A stretch of DNA of 64,000 nt, taken from contig NZ_WFLK01000002.1 of NCBI RefSeq assembly GCF_009208565.1, positions 248,001 through 312,000 of the forward strand, read 5' to 3'. The position numbers were made by a program, and so were the translations under genes. Below the pieces are notes generated by a model. That model was not told where the DNA came from. It ran no database searches and saw only the letters and a program-made list of their open reading frames with translations. The stretch comes from Janthinobacterium aquaticum (GTDB lineage Bacteria > Pseudomonadota > Gammaproteobacteria > Burkholderiales > Burkholderiaceae_D). Shown here piece after piece: positions 7,512 to 15,409 of the stretch. How positions within the stretch are numbered: position 1 is the stretch's first letter; every line of letters starts with the position of its first letter.

Positions 7512-9228
7512 CAGCGCGCACGACGAACGCATGCTGATCCTGGCACCGCATGGCCGCGATGCCGAAGTGATCCATCAGGTACTGGCGCGCAACGGCTTTG
7601 CGGGCACGATCCTGGCTGGTTTTGAAGACATGACAGGCGAACTTGACGCCGGTGCCGGCGCCTGTGTGATTGCCGAGGAGGCGCTGCAGAACCCGGGCGT
7701 GCTGCAGTTGCTGGCATGGCTGCGCGCGCAGCAGCCATGGTCCGATTTTCCCTTTGTCGTATTGATTTCAAAACGCCATGGCGCCGGCGCGCGCGCCGCG
7801 CGCAGCACCTTCGACCAGCTGGGCAATGTGGTGCTGCTGGAGCGTCCCTTGAATGCAGAAACCCTGTGCAGCGCGGCAGCCGCTGCGCTGCGTGGCCGCC
7901 GGCGCCAGTACCAGGCGCGCGATTTCCTGGCCGAGCGCGTTGCCGCGTCCGAAACCCTGCGCCAGAGCCAGGCGCAGTTGCTGCAGCTGAACCAGACGCT
8001 CGAATCGCGCATCGAGCAGCGCACGCGCGCGCTGGCGCAGGCCAACGACCGGCTGATGAACGAGGTGCTCGAGCGCGAGCGCGTGCAGCAGGCGCTGGTG
8101 CAGCTGCAGAAAATGGAAGCGATCGGGCGCCTGACGGGCGGCATTGCGCATGACTTCAACAACCTGCTCAATGTGATCCAGGGCAGCATGGATCTGATCC
8201 TGTACCTGTCCAAAGATGAGAATGCCAGGCGCAAGGCCGAGGTGGCGCGCCGCGCCTGCGAGCGCGGCGGCAAGCTGACCAGCCAGCTGCTGGCGTTTTC
8301 ACGCAACCAGCGGCTCGACCTGCGAGCGCTCGACGTGTCCAGCCTGTTTGACGGGGTCCGGGAACTGATGGTCAGCTCGCTCGGTTCGGGCATTATCTTG
8401 GAGTTTGAACTGGACGACCAGGTCGCCCAGTCCTGCCAGGTGATGGCCGACCGTAACCAGATGGAAATGGCGCTGCTTAACCTGGCCATCAACGCACGCG
8501 ACGCCATGCCGGACGGCGGTACGCTGCGCGTCAGTGCCCGTTGCGACGAAGCGCCCGAAGGTGTTCTACCAGCAGGCAGCTATGGGGTGATTGCCGTCAC
8601 CGATACCGGACAGGGAATTGAAAAAGCACTGCTGGGCAAGGTGTTCGAGCCATTTTTTACCACCAAGGGCGTCGGTAAAGGCACCGGCCTGGGCCTGAGC
8701 CAGGTCTATGGGATGGCGCAGCAGTCTGGCGGAACGGCGCGCATCCTGAGCCAGCCCGGCACAGGCACGACGGTTGAAATCTGGCTCAAGCTGGCCGATC
8801 AGAACCAGGAGCCGTCCGCGCAGCCAGCAGCACCACTCGAAGCGGCCAGCGCAGGCGAGCATATTCTGGTGGTGGAAGACGACAACGCCGTCAGACAATT
8901 GATGGTCGAATCGCTGCAGGCACTGGGCTACCAGGTCAGCCAGGCCGCCAATGGCGAAGCAGGCTTGCAGCAATTGCGCGAGCAGCTACCGAGCCTGATG
9001 ATTACCGATTACCTGATGCCTGGCATGACCGGTGCCGAACTGGTCAGCCTGGCCAATCGCGAATTTCCCGGCCTGCCGATGATTATCGCTACCGGCTACG
9101 CCGACATGGAAGCCATCGACCATGTTATCGGCAGCAACGCGGTCCTGCGCAAGCCATTCCAGCTGACCGACCTTGCGGGAGTGGTCAACCGTGCGCTCGA
9201 ACAGCAACGCAGCCAGCACCTTGAGTGA
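7498..9228 (+). CDS. Hybrid histidine kinase with N-terminal pseudo-receiver and C-terminal receiver
   Basis: This 576-residue soluble kinase has, in order: a receiver-like domain at about 12-130 without a clear phospho-acceptor aspartate; a coiled coil at about 140-205; a phospho-acceptor H-box GIAHDFNNLL with H218; an ATPase domain with the N box (NLAINARDAMPDGG, 328-341) and G boxes (DTGQGIE; GTGLGLS); and a receiver at about 455-570 with phospho-acceptor D504 (ITDYLMPGM). No membrane segment is present. The longest frame begins at TTG 7492; ATG 7498 or 7501 is more likely. It overlaps both neighbours, so the KaiC-like ATPase is a plausible partner. A pseudo-receiver is also found in the clock kinase CikA, but homology to CikA is not claimed. 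Confidence 0.88.
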   Translation: MMNSSSAHDERMLILAPHGRDAEVIHQVLARNGFAGTILAGFEDMTGELDAGAGACVIAEEALQNPGVLQLLAWLRAQQPWSDFPFVVLISKRHGAGARAARSTFDQLGNVVLLERPLNAETLCSAAAAALRGRRRQYQARDFLAERVAASETLRQSQAQLLQLNQTLESRIEQRTRALAQANDRLMNEVLERERVQQALVQLQKMEAIGRLTGGIAHDFNNLLNVIQGSMDLILYLSKDENARRKAEVARRACERGGKLTSQLLAFSRNQRLDLRALDVSSLFDGVRELMVSSLGSGIILEFELDDQVAQSCQVMADRNQMEMALLNLAINARDAMPDGGTLRVSARCDEAPEGVLPAGSYGVIAVTDTGQGIEKALLGKVFEPFFTTKGVGKGTGLGLSQVYGMAQQSGGTARILSQPGTGTTVEIWLKLADQNQEPSAQPAAPLEAASAGEHILVVEDDNAVRQLMVESLQALGYQVSQAANGEAGLQQLREQLPSLMITDYLMPGMTGAELVSLANREFPGLPMIIATGYADMEAIDHVIGSNAVLRKPFQLTDLAGVVNRALEQQRSQHLE

Positions 9229-10318
9229 CACCATCTCGCCACAGGATCTGCTGGTGCCGAACCAGGCGGAGCGCCAACAGCTGTTTTACCTGCTCAGGAA
9301 AATCAGTTCGATCACCGCCTGGCGCCGTGCCCATGCCTACTACAAGGTCTGGGTCGACGTAACCAAGCGCAGCTTGCAGGAAGCGACCAAACAGGGCTGG
9401 GCGCTGACCACATCGCTGCCCGCATCGGAGCTCCAGTACGTCAGCGGGGGGCTGGCCGAGTTCGACAAGGCCCTGGCGATCATGGAAAAGGATAATTTCA
9501 AGCAGTTCGATACGCCGCCTTTTCTTGAACTGTCCGAGGCGCGCAGGCGCCTGGGCATCCAGTTGAGCGTGCTGGGGCGCATCGACGATGGCGAAAACGG
9601 CATCAACGAGGCGCACACGCCATTGTGGCAGGAGTATTGCGAGGCCATGTCGGACGCCCATGACGTGTGGCAGGAGTGCTCGATTCATCTTGCCCAACGT
9701 GGCTATTTTCCTGGTGGCCTCTGGTATTACAACCTGGCGCTGCGCCGCGACCTGCCTGTTTCGCCCGCGCCTTCAATATTGCCGGCGGTGCCCGACCCGC
9801 AGGTCAACCGCTTTGCACGGCCCGACCGCATCGTGCCCTGCGCTGGCATCTGGGAACCGGTTGCTGCACCGGCCAGTTCATTGATCGACCGTTTTACCGG
9901 TGCCTGGAAGCCGGCTGCGCCGTTCGTCGTCGTAGGCCCCATGTGCTACTTCAACAACCGTTCTTTCGCGCCTGCCATCAGCCTGGAACGCGACAGCGAC
10001 AGTGCCCATCCTGCTGAAAAGCTGCACATGGCCTGGCGCCTGTTGTGGCAAGAGGATCGCTACCGCGATGGCGTGGTGCCGGAAGAGGAGGCGCACTATG
10101 AATTTATCGATCCGCGCCATTCGCACCCTGAAAGTTCGGCAACGGCAGGCGACGGGGGGCCGGCCTGGGCCTGGAGCGGTGCTGCCGCCCCCGCCAGCGG
10201 GCGCTGGCTGCTTGAGGCCGAAGGCAGCTACACCAAGATACGCAAAAAAGGCCAGCGCATGCCTTTTGCGCTGGGCGGCCTCTCGGTGCGCTGGGTGCTG
10301 ATGCGTCAGGACGACTGA
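9191..10318 (+). CDS. Imm71/Imm72-like immunity protein
   Basis: The 375-residue product resembles, from memory, the Imm71/Imm72 immunity proteins of Burkholderia-type polymorphic and type VI toxins. Shared features are an ITAWRRAHAYYKVW stretch near the N-terminus, W-x-EY-x-AM-x-DAHDVWQECS at mid-protein, PSILPAVPDPQ, GIWEPV, and RLLWQEDRYRDG-x-VPEEEAHYEF. No signal peptide or membrane segment is evident, so it is probably cytoplasmic. I prefer GTG 9191 because GGGAG (9177-9181) precedes it by nine bases; TTG 9173 and TTG 9221 are alternatives. It overlaps the kinase gene by 38 bases. No toxin gene is visible nearby, so it may be an orphan immunity gene or a recruited family member. Confidence 0.65.
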   Translation: MRSNSNAASTLSDTISPQDLLVPNQAERQQLFYLLRKISSITAWRRAHAYYKVWVDVTKRSLQEATKQGWALTTSLPASELQYVSGGLAEFDKALAIMEKDNFKQFDTPPFLELSEARRRLGIQLSVLGRIDDGENGINEAHTPLWQEYCEAMSDAHDVWQECSIHLAQRGYFPGGLWYYNLALRRDLPVSPAPSILPAVPDPQVNRFARPDRIVPCAGIWEPVAAPASSLIDRFTGAWKPAAPFVVVGPMCYFNNRSFAPAISLERDSDSAHPAEKLHMAWRLLWQEDRYRDGVVPEEEAHYEFIDPRHSHPESSATAGDGGPAWAWSGAAAPASGRWLLEAEGSYTKIRKKGQRMPFALGGLSVRWVLMRQDD

Positions 10319-10367
10319 ACAACATCACGACTGAATAATAGCAGGCATGGCCCCGGCGCTATGCCGC

Positions 10368-12026
10368 CTATTTGCCCAGCGATTTCTTGTAGGCGATCGA
10401 GTACGTCAGCTTGCCGGTCGGCTTGACCAGGTCGTCCAGCGCTGCCTGGTCGAACACGCCGGTCCAGCCCAGCGTCTGCGCCGTGACGCCGCCGCTGACG
10501 ACATCGGTCGCCTTTAGCGCCGCCATCGCCTGCGAAGCGGTTTTGATGGTGGCCAGATAGCTGCTCACATCGGTGGTGTCGACCTTGGCCAGGTCGATTG
10601 AGCCCTGCTTGCGCAGCCAGTCGGCCCAGTAGAATTCGAGAAATTCGGTGGCCGTCGACGGCACCACATAGCCGGCGTCGCGCGTGAAGTAGACCAGTGC
10701 GCGGTAAGGATCGTTGCCAAGCGACTTCAGGCCGATCGAGGCGGGCAACTGGCTGGTGGCAATAGCCTTGTTGGCGCCGTCTTTCAGCCAGACCTTGTTG
10801 GCCTTTTTCATCTGCGCCCAGAAATCGTATTCATTGAGGTTGCTGAAATTGTCAGTCACCTTGACCCACACTTTGAGCTGGTGGTTCTGGCCCCTGTCGG
10901 CATCCCAGAAGGCGCTGAAAGTATGGTGGCCATCGGTCAGGTACAGCGTGCCGTTCGGGCCGATCACCACCGTTTTCATGTCGCCGGCCTTGGTGCCTAC
11001 GGGCGACTTGCATTCAAACGTTTTCGGCGGATTGCTCAAAATCGCACCGTCGATATTGGCGCTCTTGCTGACCACGTCGTCCTGGCCGTTCGCCTCGCAC
11101 AGTTCGGCAAATTTCTTCGGCTTGTTGGTCTTGGCCATGATCAGGTCTTCGGCGCTGTAGCGGCCCAGCTTGTAGTACACCTGGTCGTAGCCGATGGCCG
11201 GCTGGGTCGGATGCAGTTCGTCGAGTGACACTTGCAGGAACTTCGGCGTGGCGTCGGTGCCGGCTACCGTCGCCATCAGTTCCTGCTGGCGCGCGCTTGG
11301 CACCGGCGCCGTTTCCAGCACGGTCTTGCCGGTGGCGATGAGGGCTGCGCCGCCCACGCTTTGCGCCACGATGTTGCCGCTGGCGTTGACGAGGTCGATA
11401 TCGGTGCCGCTTTGTTTGACTTGGATATTGTCGAGCAGTACGTCAGCCGGATCCTTGCTGTCAGGCGTCAGGGGACCGTTGATGAAGTCGTAGTTGGCCG
11501 CCAGGCCCAGTGTTTTCAGCGGGGCCGCCAGCGCCGTGGCCAGCTGGGTTTGCGCTGCCTGTAGCTTGGCCGCATCGATGGCAGCCAGGCTGGCCGCCGT
11601 GGCGCTGGCCGGCGCAGCGCCCAGCAGTTGGGTGGCGATCAGCGAAGTGAGCGGGGTCAGGTTGACCGATTTTTCCTGCAGGGTGACGGCGTACAGCGGC
11701 GTGCCGCTGGCGGTGCTGCCGACGATCAGGAACGGCGCCTTGGCTCCGGCCGTCATGGCGATATTGACCTTGCCGTCGGCAGCGGTGGCGCTGAAGCCGA
11801 CTTTTTCCTTGTTGGCGTCATACACGGTCACGACGGTGCCCGCAACGGCCTTGCCGGTAGCCGCCACCACGCTGATGATGCGCGCCGACGCCACCGGCTC
11901 GCTGGCGTTGTCGTGGTTGTCGCTGCCGCCGCAGGCAGCCAGGCTGGTACCTAGCATCAGGGCCAGCGAAATCGACAGGGTGGTGCGAATACAGTGGCTT
12001 GCGAAGGCGCGTTGAGGCTGTTGCAT
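10368..12026 (-). CDS. Lipoprotein with C-terminal ParB-like nuclease domain
   Basis: The 552-residue protein has a lipoprotein signal peptide with lipobox LAAC, acylated cysteine C32, followed by a glycine/serine-rich linker. An Ig-like or carboxypeptidase-regulatory-like stretch follows at about 45-110. The C-terminal half carries the ParBc_2 pattern LDELHPTQPAIGYDQVYYKLGRY, then TVVIGPNGTLYLTDGHHTFSAFW. These are the conserved blocks of the putative ParB-like nuclease family. I chose ATG 12026 because it starts directly at the signal peptide; the frame extends 37 codons further upstream without a membrane signal. The domain is predicted outside the cytoplasm, which is odd for a ParB relative. 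Its substrate is unknown. Confidence 0.75.
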   Translation of the reverse strand: MQQPQRAFASHCIRTTLSISLALMLGTSLAACGGSDNHDNASEPVASARIISVVAATGKAVAGTVVTVYDANKEKVGFSATAADGKVNIAMTAGAKAPFLIVGSTASGTPLYAVTLQEKSVNLTPLTSLIATQLLGAAPASATAASLAAIDAAKLQAAQTQLATALAAPLKTLGLAANYDFINGPLTPDSKDPADVLLDNIQVKQSGTDIDLVNASGNIVAQSVGGAALIATGKTVLETAPVPSARQQELMATVAGTDATPKFLQVSLDELHPTQPAIGYDQVYYKLGRYSAEDLIMAKTNKPKKFAELCEANGQDDVVSKSANIDGAILSNPPKTFECKSPVGTKAGDMKTVVIGPNGTLYLTDGHHTFSAFWDADRGQNHQLKVWVKVTDNFSNLNEYDFWAQMKKANKVWLKDGANKAIATSQLPASIGLKSLGNDPYRALVYFTRDAGYVVPSTATEFLEFYWADWLRKQGSIDLAKVDTTDVSSYLATIKTASQAMAALKATDVVSGGVTAQTLGWTGVFDQAALDDLVKPTGKLTYSIAYKKSLGK

Positions 12027-12283
12027 GGTTTTCCCGTGGTGTCTTGTAAAAAGTGCGGACATGCTAACGGGGAAATATGTCAACTTGATGACCTGTCGGG
12101 GCGGTGCAACATCGCACCATTTCCTCGAATGCTGCAACGGCGCGGCTGCGCGCGCGCCGGCCAGCGCCAGTATTTCTTCGGCGCCAGGATGCCGGCGGTG
12201 CGCTGGATGACGTCGCCGACCAGGCGAGCAGCCTGGCCAGTTCGGGGCGGGCCGCTTGCGCCGGGGTGCTGATACTTGTTACC

Positions 12284-13264
12284 TTATTTGCAGGCGCGGG
12301 CCCACGGGGCGCCGCCGTTGCATGGGCCCATCGGGCCGCAGGCGACGGGGCCTTCCATGCCGGAGGCGCACATGGGGGCGGGTGCCATGGCGCTGGCATT
12401 GACTGCGCCCCAGCAGCCGCATTGCCCCAGCATGAAACCTGGCGGGAATTTCTGACTGGCGCTCGCTTGCGTGATCATGCTATTCGCATGGTTGCCATTA
12501 CCGGCGTCATTCAACGCCGCGTTGGCTTCTTCGCCACGCCGGTAGGCCGGCGACTCGACGGGGCCACCGTCAGAGGAGTCGTTGACCCAGGTCCGCGCAA
12601 AATCGGCGACGCCCCAGTCTCGATACTGCTGGATATGGACCATTTCATGCGCCCACAAGGCCGGATCATTGGCTGCGGCAGCGTCGCGAAACACCACGGC
12701 GTTGAGCAGGGCAATGGCCCGCGTATTGTGATTGAACCGCATCTGTGCTGCCTGCAGCGTCTGATTCAATGGCCCCCAGTTGCTGGTCCAGCGTACGGAA
12801 TCGATCAGCTCCGGCGTGTGCCAGCGCAGCAGGAACGGCTTGATGTGCTCGGGGATCGGGCGGCCATTGTTGGCAATAACGGCGTTACGCCCGGCAATGA
12901 TTGCAGCGATAACGGGGGCATAGGCAATTTTTCCCGGGTCGCTGGCCATTTCAAAAAGCTGATCAGGATGCTTGATCGAAAATTCAACCACATCGCCAAG
13001 CTGTGGTATGCCGGTAGGATTGTAGGTGCCCAGCGGGTTGATGGCGGCGCCGATGGGGTCTTTCTTGACCCGCTCGGTCAGCACGCCGGGATCGGGAAGG
13101 TTAGGGCCGACTATGCATCCGCTTTTTGGCACGCAGGCGCAGGCGCCAAAGATACAGACTTCGTACTGGCATTCGGGACACGCCAGCGCAACCGGCGAGA
13201 TGGTGCCGAACAGCAGTCCGGCGACCAGATGCAAGCCCAACAAAAAACGGTTCAGACGTTTCAT
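12284..13264 (-). CDS. Secreted cysteine-rich protein with HExxH metallopeptidase motif
   Basis: The 326-residue product has a signal peptide ending at about residue 28 (ALA before C29) and a cysteine-rich segment directly after it, with about seven cysteines in residues 29-50. The zinc-protease motif HEMVH is at 206-210 in the context ALWAHEMVHIQQY, which resembles the DUF4157 (eCIS core) peptidases. The C-terminal 45 residues are again rich in cysteine, glycine and methionine. ATG 13264 is supported by GAGGCG shortly upstream; the frame runs 19 codons further. It lies behind the ParB-like lipoprotein on the same strand with a 257-base gap, so co-transcription is uncertain. A protease role is inferred from the motif only. 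Confidence 0.65.
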   Translation of the reverse strand: MKRLNRFLLGLHLVAGLLFGTISPVALACPECQYEVCIFGACACVPKSGCIVGPNLPDPGVLTERVKKDPIGAAINPLGTYNPTGIPQLGDVVEFSIKHPDQLFEMASDPGKIAYAPVIAAIIAGRNAVIANNGRPIPEHIKPFLLRWHTPELIDSVRWTSNWGPLNQTLQAAQMRFNHNTRAIALLNAVVFRDAAAANDPALWAHEMVHIQQYRDWGVADFARTWVNDSSDGGPVESPAYRRGEEANAALNDAGNGNHANSMITQASASQKFPPGFMLGQCGCWGAVNASAMAPAPMCASGMEGPVACGPMGPCNGGAPWARACK

Positions 13265-13515
13265 TATCGCCTCGCGGAACAGGATGAATTGATCACGGCG
13301 GTGAGGCCGGTACCATTTCAAACTAGACGACGTTGGCGCAAGCGTCAGGCTTTCGGCCCTGCCACTGACACAGCTTAAGGCGACGCATGGTTGTTCTGCG
13401 TGCCTTGTTATTATGTGCTTGGCAAGGCATCGTCAAACACAAGCCGACCTGGCCGGCGCAATGTCGAGGCAGCCGTTGCGCTTGGGGCTGCCAGCGCAGC
13501 CGTGCTGAAGCGCTG

Positions 13516-13911
13516 TCAGTCCCTGGCCTCGACCCACACCAGATTCCACAAGTGGCCGTCCAAGTCTTCAAAGCCCTGGTCGTACATGAAACCGTGGTCT
13601 TCCGGCGGATGCGCAATGCGCGCGCCGCCGGCAGCAGCCCTGGCGATCAGGCTGTCGACTTCCTCGCGGCTGTCGCAGCTCAGGCAGATCACGACTTCGT
13701 TTGCTTGCCTGGCATTGACCACCGGTTTGTTGATCAGCGACTGGAAAAAGGTCTCGCTCGACAGCATCACGTGCATGCCGTCGACGATATCCATGAAGGC
13801 AGCCTGTTCGTTGCTGAACCGGGGATTGGGTCGAAAACCCAGGGCGGCAAAGAAAGCCCTGGATTTTTCCACGTCCTGGACGGGCAGGTTGAAGATGATG
13901 TTCTGTTTCAT
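13516..13911 (-). CDS. VOC-family (glyoxalase/bleomycin-resistance fold) protein
   Basis: This 131-residue protein is a small vicinal-oxygen-chelate fold protein. It opens with the usual beta strand (MKQNIIFNLPVQDVEKSRAFFAALGF) and ends with the second module GFEDLDGHLWNLVWVE. The GFMYDQGFEDLDGHLW pattern is typical of the YaeR/PhnB-like extradiol-dioxygenase-fold group. AGGAGA stands six bases before ATG 13911, so the longer upstream frame is rejected. It stands alone between the secreted HExxH gene and the tyrosinase operon. Substrate and reaction cannot be read from the sequence. Confidence 0.8.
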   Translation of the reverse strand: MKQNIIFNLPVQDVEKSRAFFAALGFRPNPRFSNEQAAFMDIVDGMHVMLSSETFFQSLINKPVVNARQANEVVICLSCDSREEVDSLIARAAAGGARIAHPPEDHGFMYDQGFEDLDGHLWNLVWVEARD

Positions 13912-14022
13912 GGCGTCTCCTGGTGATGGTGTGGGGGGGGCGTTCAGGATAAATTGAGCCCCTGAATCAGTCATCAGGCGCCCGGCAGGCTGATACATAC
14001 CACTACAATTGATGGCTCATGC

Positions 14023-14050
14023 AAAACTGGCAAAGCGACTGCTTTGCCAG
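14023..14050 (-). terminator. Terminator of the tyrosinase operon
   Basis: CTGGCAAAGC (14027-14036) pairs perfectly with GCTTTGCCAG (14041-14050) across a four-base loop. Read on the minus strand the stem is followed by TTTT (14023-14026). It lies about 34 bases after the stop of the gene ending at 14085. An outer pairing of GGCTCATG with a near-complement at about 14057-14067 may lengthen the stem. Confidence 0.7.
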
Positions 14051-14084
14051 TGTAACCATGCTGAGCCACTACCTTAGCTGTTCC

Positions 14085-14600
14085 CTATCTATGAGGGACA
14101 GGCTCGGCATAGATACGCACCCGTCCAATTGAAATCTCGATGCCTTCCGGCAGCTTGTTATGCGGACGTATCGCTATCTGGAAATGGGCATTGTCCAGTA
14201 ACGCTTCTTGCTCGAACCGTTCCGCTTTGGTGGCGATATCGAGGTAGCTCGTCATCCCGGCGCGTTGCCCGCCAGCACCAGCCAGGCTGGCCATTCTTAG
14301 CCCAAACAGGGCAACGCTCCCCAGGAACTCCTCGTTGCCAGCCTTTCCGTGTGCATAAGCCGAGGAGAGCAGCAACACGCGCAGCACTGCTGCATCGAAA
14401 GTTCCCCGTATGCCCTCAAGCGCAATATAGAGACGTACCGTCCCGGCGACAGCGCTGCTCAACATGCGCCTGGCCATCTCTGCATCGGCAATGTGCAAGC
14501 GCAGTTCGACTCCGCTGGCGCCAACGGTTGTTGTGTCGTTGCAGTATGCGACCAGCGTCATCGTTGATGTTGGCTCTGGCGTGTCGCTTTTCAGGTTCAT
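14085..14600 (-). CDS. Stand-alone copy of the tyrosinase C-terminal domain
   Basis: This 171-residue protein is homologous to the last third of the tyrosinase encoded at 15410-17038. Matching blocks are LYIALEGIRGTFDAAVLRV against LYLKLENVRGTQDATVLRV, FLGSVALFGLRMAS against FVGSVGLFGLRRAS, and IEISIGRVRIYAEP against IEVGRVSIYRQP. No copper ligands of the catalytic core are present and no signal peptide is seen. It is the third gene of the minus-strand unit, 29 bases after the DUF2182 gene. The ribosome binding site at ATG 14600 is poor, so the start is uncertain. It could be a lid, chaperone or partner for the tyrosinase; that is inference. Confidence 0.72.
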   Translation of the reverse strand: MNLKSDTPEPTSTMTLVAYCNDTTTVGASGVELRLHIADAEMARRMLSSAVAGTVRLYIALEGIRGTFDAAVLRVLLLSSAYAHGKAGNEEFLGSVALFGLRMASLAGAGGQRAGMTSYLDIATKAERFEQEALLDNAHFQIAIRPHNKLPEGIEISIGRVRIYAEPVPHR

Positions 14601-14629
14601 ATCGGTCGATGCACGAGGCAGCTTTGTGG

Positions 14630-15397
14630 TCAGTGGGAGCGCCTGGCAGGTGACGAACTGGACCTGTGGCGATATACCTGAAAACCGTGGCGAAGGCGCT
14701 GGCACGCGGCTTGAAATCCCCGCAGTTTCCACGCAGGATAGGCGGGCGCGTCCATGCGTTCGCAATACATGAGCAGAGACACCGCAATCATGCCAGCAAG
14801 ATGCCACTGCACCAGCGAATCGGCAAACAGCATCAGCGCCCAGCATGATCCGAGACACCACATGCCGTGTTCCAGACCAAAGCGCAGCGCATCGATGTCC
14901 GCAGCGCGCCCAAAGGCGGCCAGCGGGCGGTGCGAATGGCATGCATTCAGGCATTTCTGCTTGAAGGGCGAAGCCTGCCAGACACACGCGATCAAGGCAA
15001 AAGCGCCGGCCTGGACCGATACCTCCCTGACGCTTCTGCTCACCATCAATTCAAGCACCTTGATGGCGTAGCCGCCAAGCAACCAAATCGCCAGGTATCC
15101 CGCCAGGAAGATCAGGGTGCTACGCCATTGCCTGTCACTGAACGAGCTGATACGAATATGCAGGATGGGCTGGAGATTCAATGGGGTCATCATGGCAACG
15201 ACCATCAACAGCCAGCCCGTGCCTGCCGACAGTATCCAGTCTGCCTTTGAGCCAGCAATCCAGCCTGAGCCACACATGATGGCTACCGGCTCGGGCCCAG
15301 CCCAGAGAGAAGGCGCGAAGATGACAAGCAACGCCACGCCGCTCACAGCGAAAAGATACCGCTGTATCCTGTTGGCTACGTTTTTATTGTAGAACAT
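14630..15397 (-). CDS. DUF2182 predicted metal-binding integral membrane protein
   Basis: The 255-residue protein has about five to six hydrophobic segments, the first at residues 11-31 (YLFAVSGVALLVIFAPSLWAG). It contains the DUF2182 core W-LLMVVAMMTPLNLQPILHI at about residues 62-81 and a later GLEHGMWCLGSCWALMLF segment with a cysteine pair, C177 and C181 approximately. Family members are described as predicted metal-binding membrane proteins of unknown function. It starts 12 bases after the tyrosinase stop and is almost certainly in the same transcript. A role in delivering or sensing copper for the tyrosinase is an inference from this linkage. Confidence 0.78.
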   Translation of the reverse strand: MFYNKNVANRIQRYLFAVSGVALLVIFAPSLWAGPEPVAIMCGSGWIAGSKADWILSAGTGWLLMVVAMMTPLNLQPILHIRISSFSDRQWRSTLIFLAGYLAIWLLGGYAIKVLELMVSRSVREVSVQAGAFALIACVWQASPFKQKCLNACHSHRPLAAFGRAADIDALRFGLEHGMWCLGSCWALMLFADSLVQWHLAGMIAVSLLMYCERMDAPAYPAWKLRGFQAACQRLRHGFQVYRHRSSSSPARRSH

Positions 15398-15409
15398 CAG
15401 CGCGGCGGC

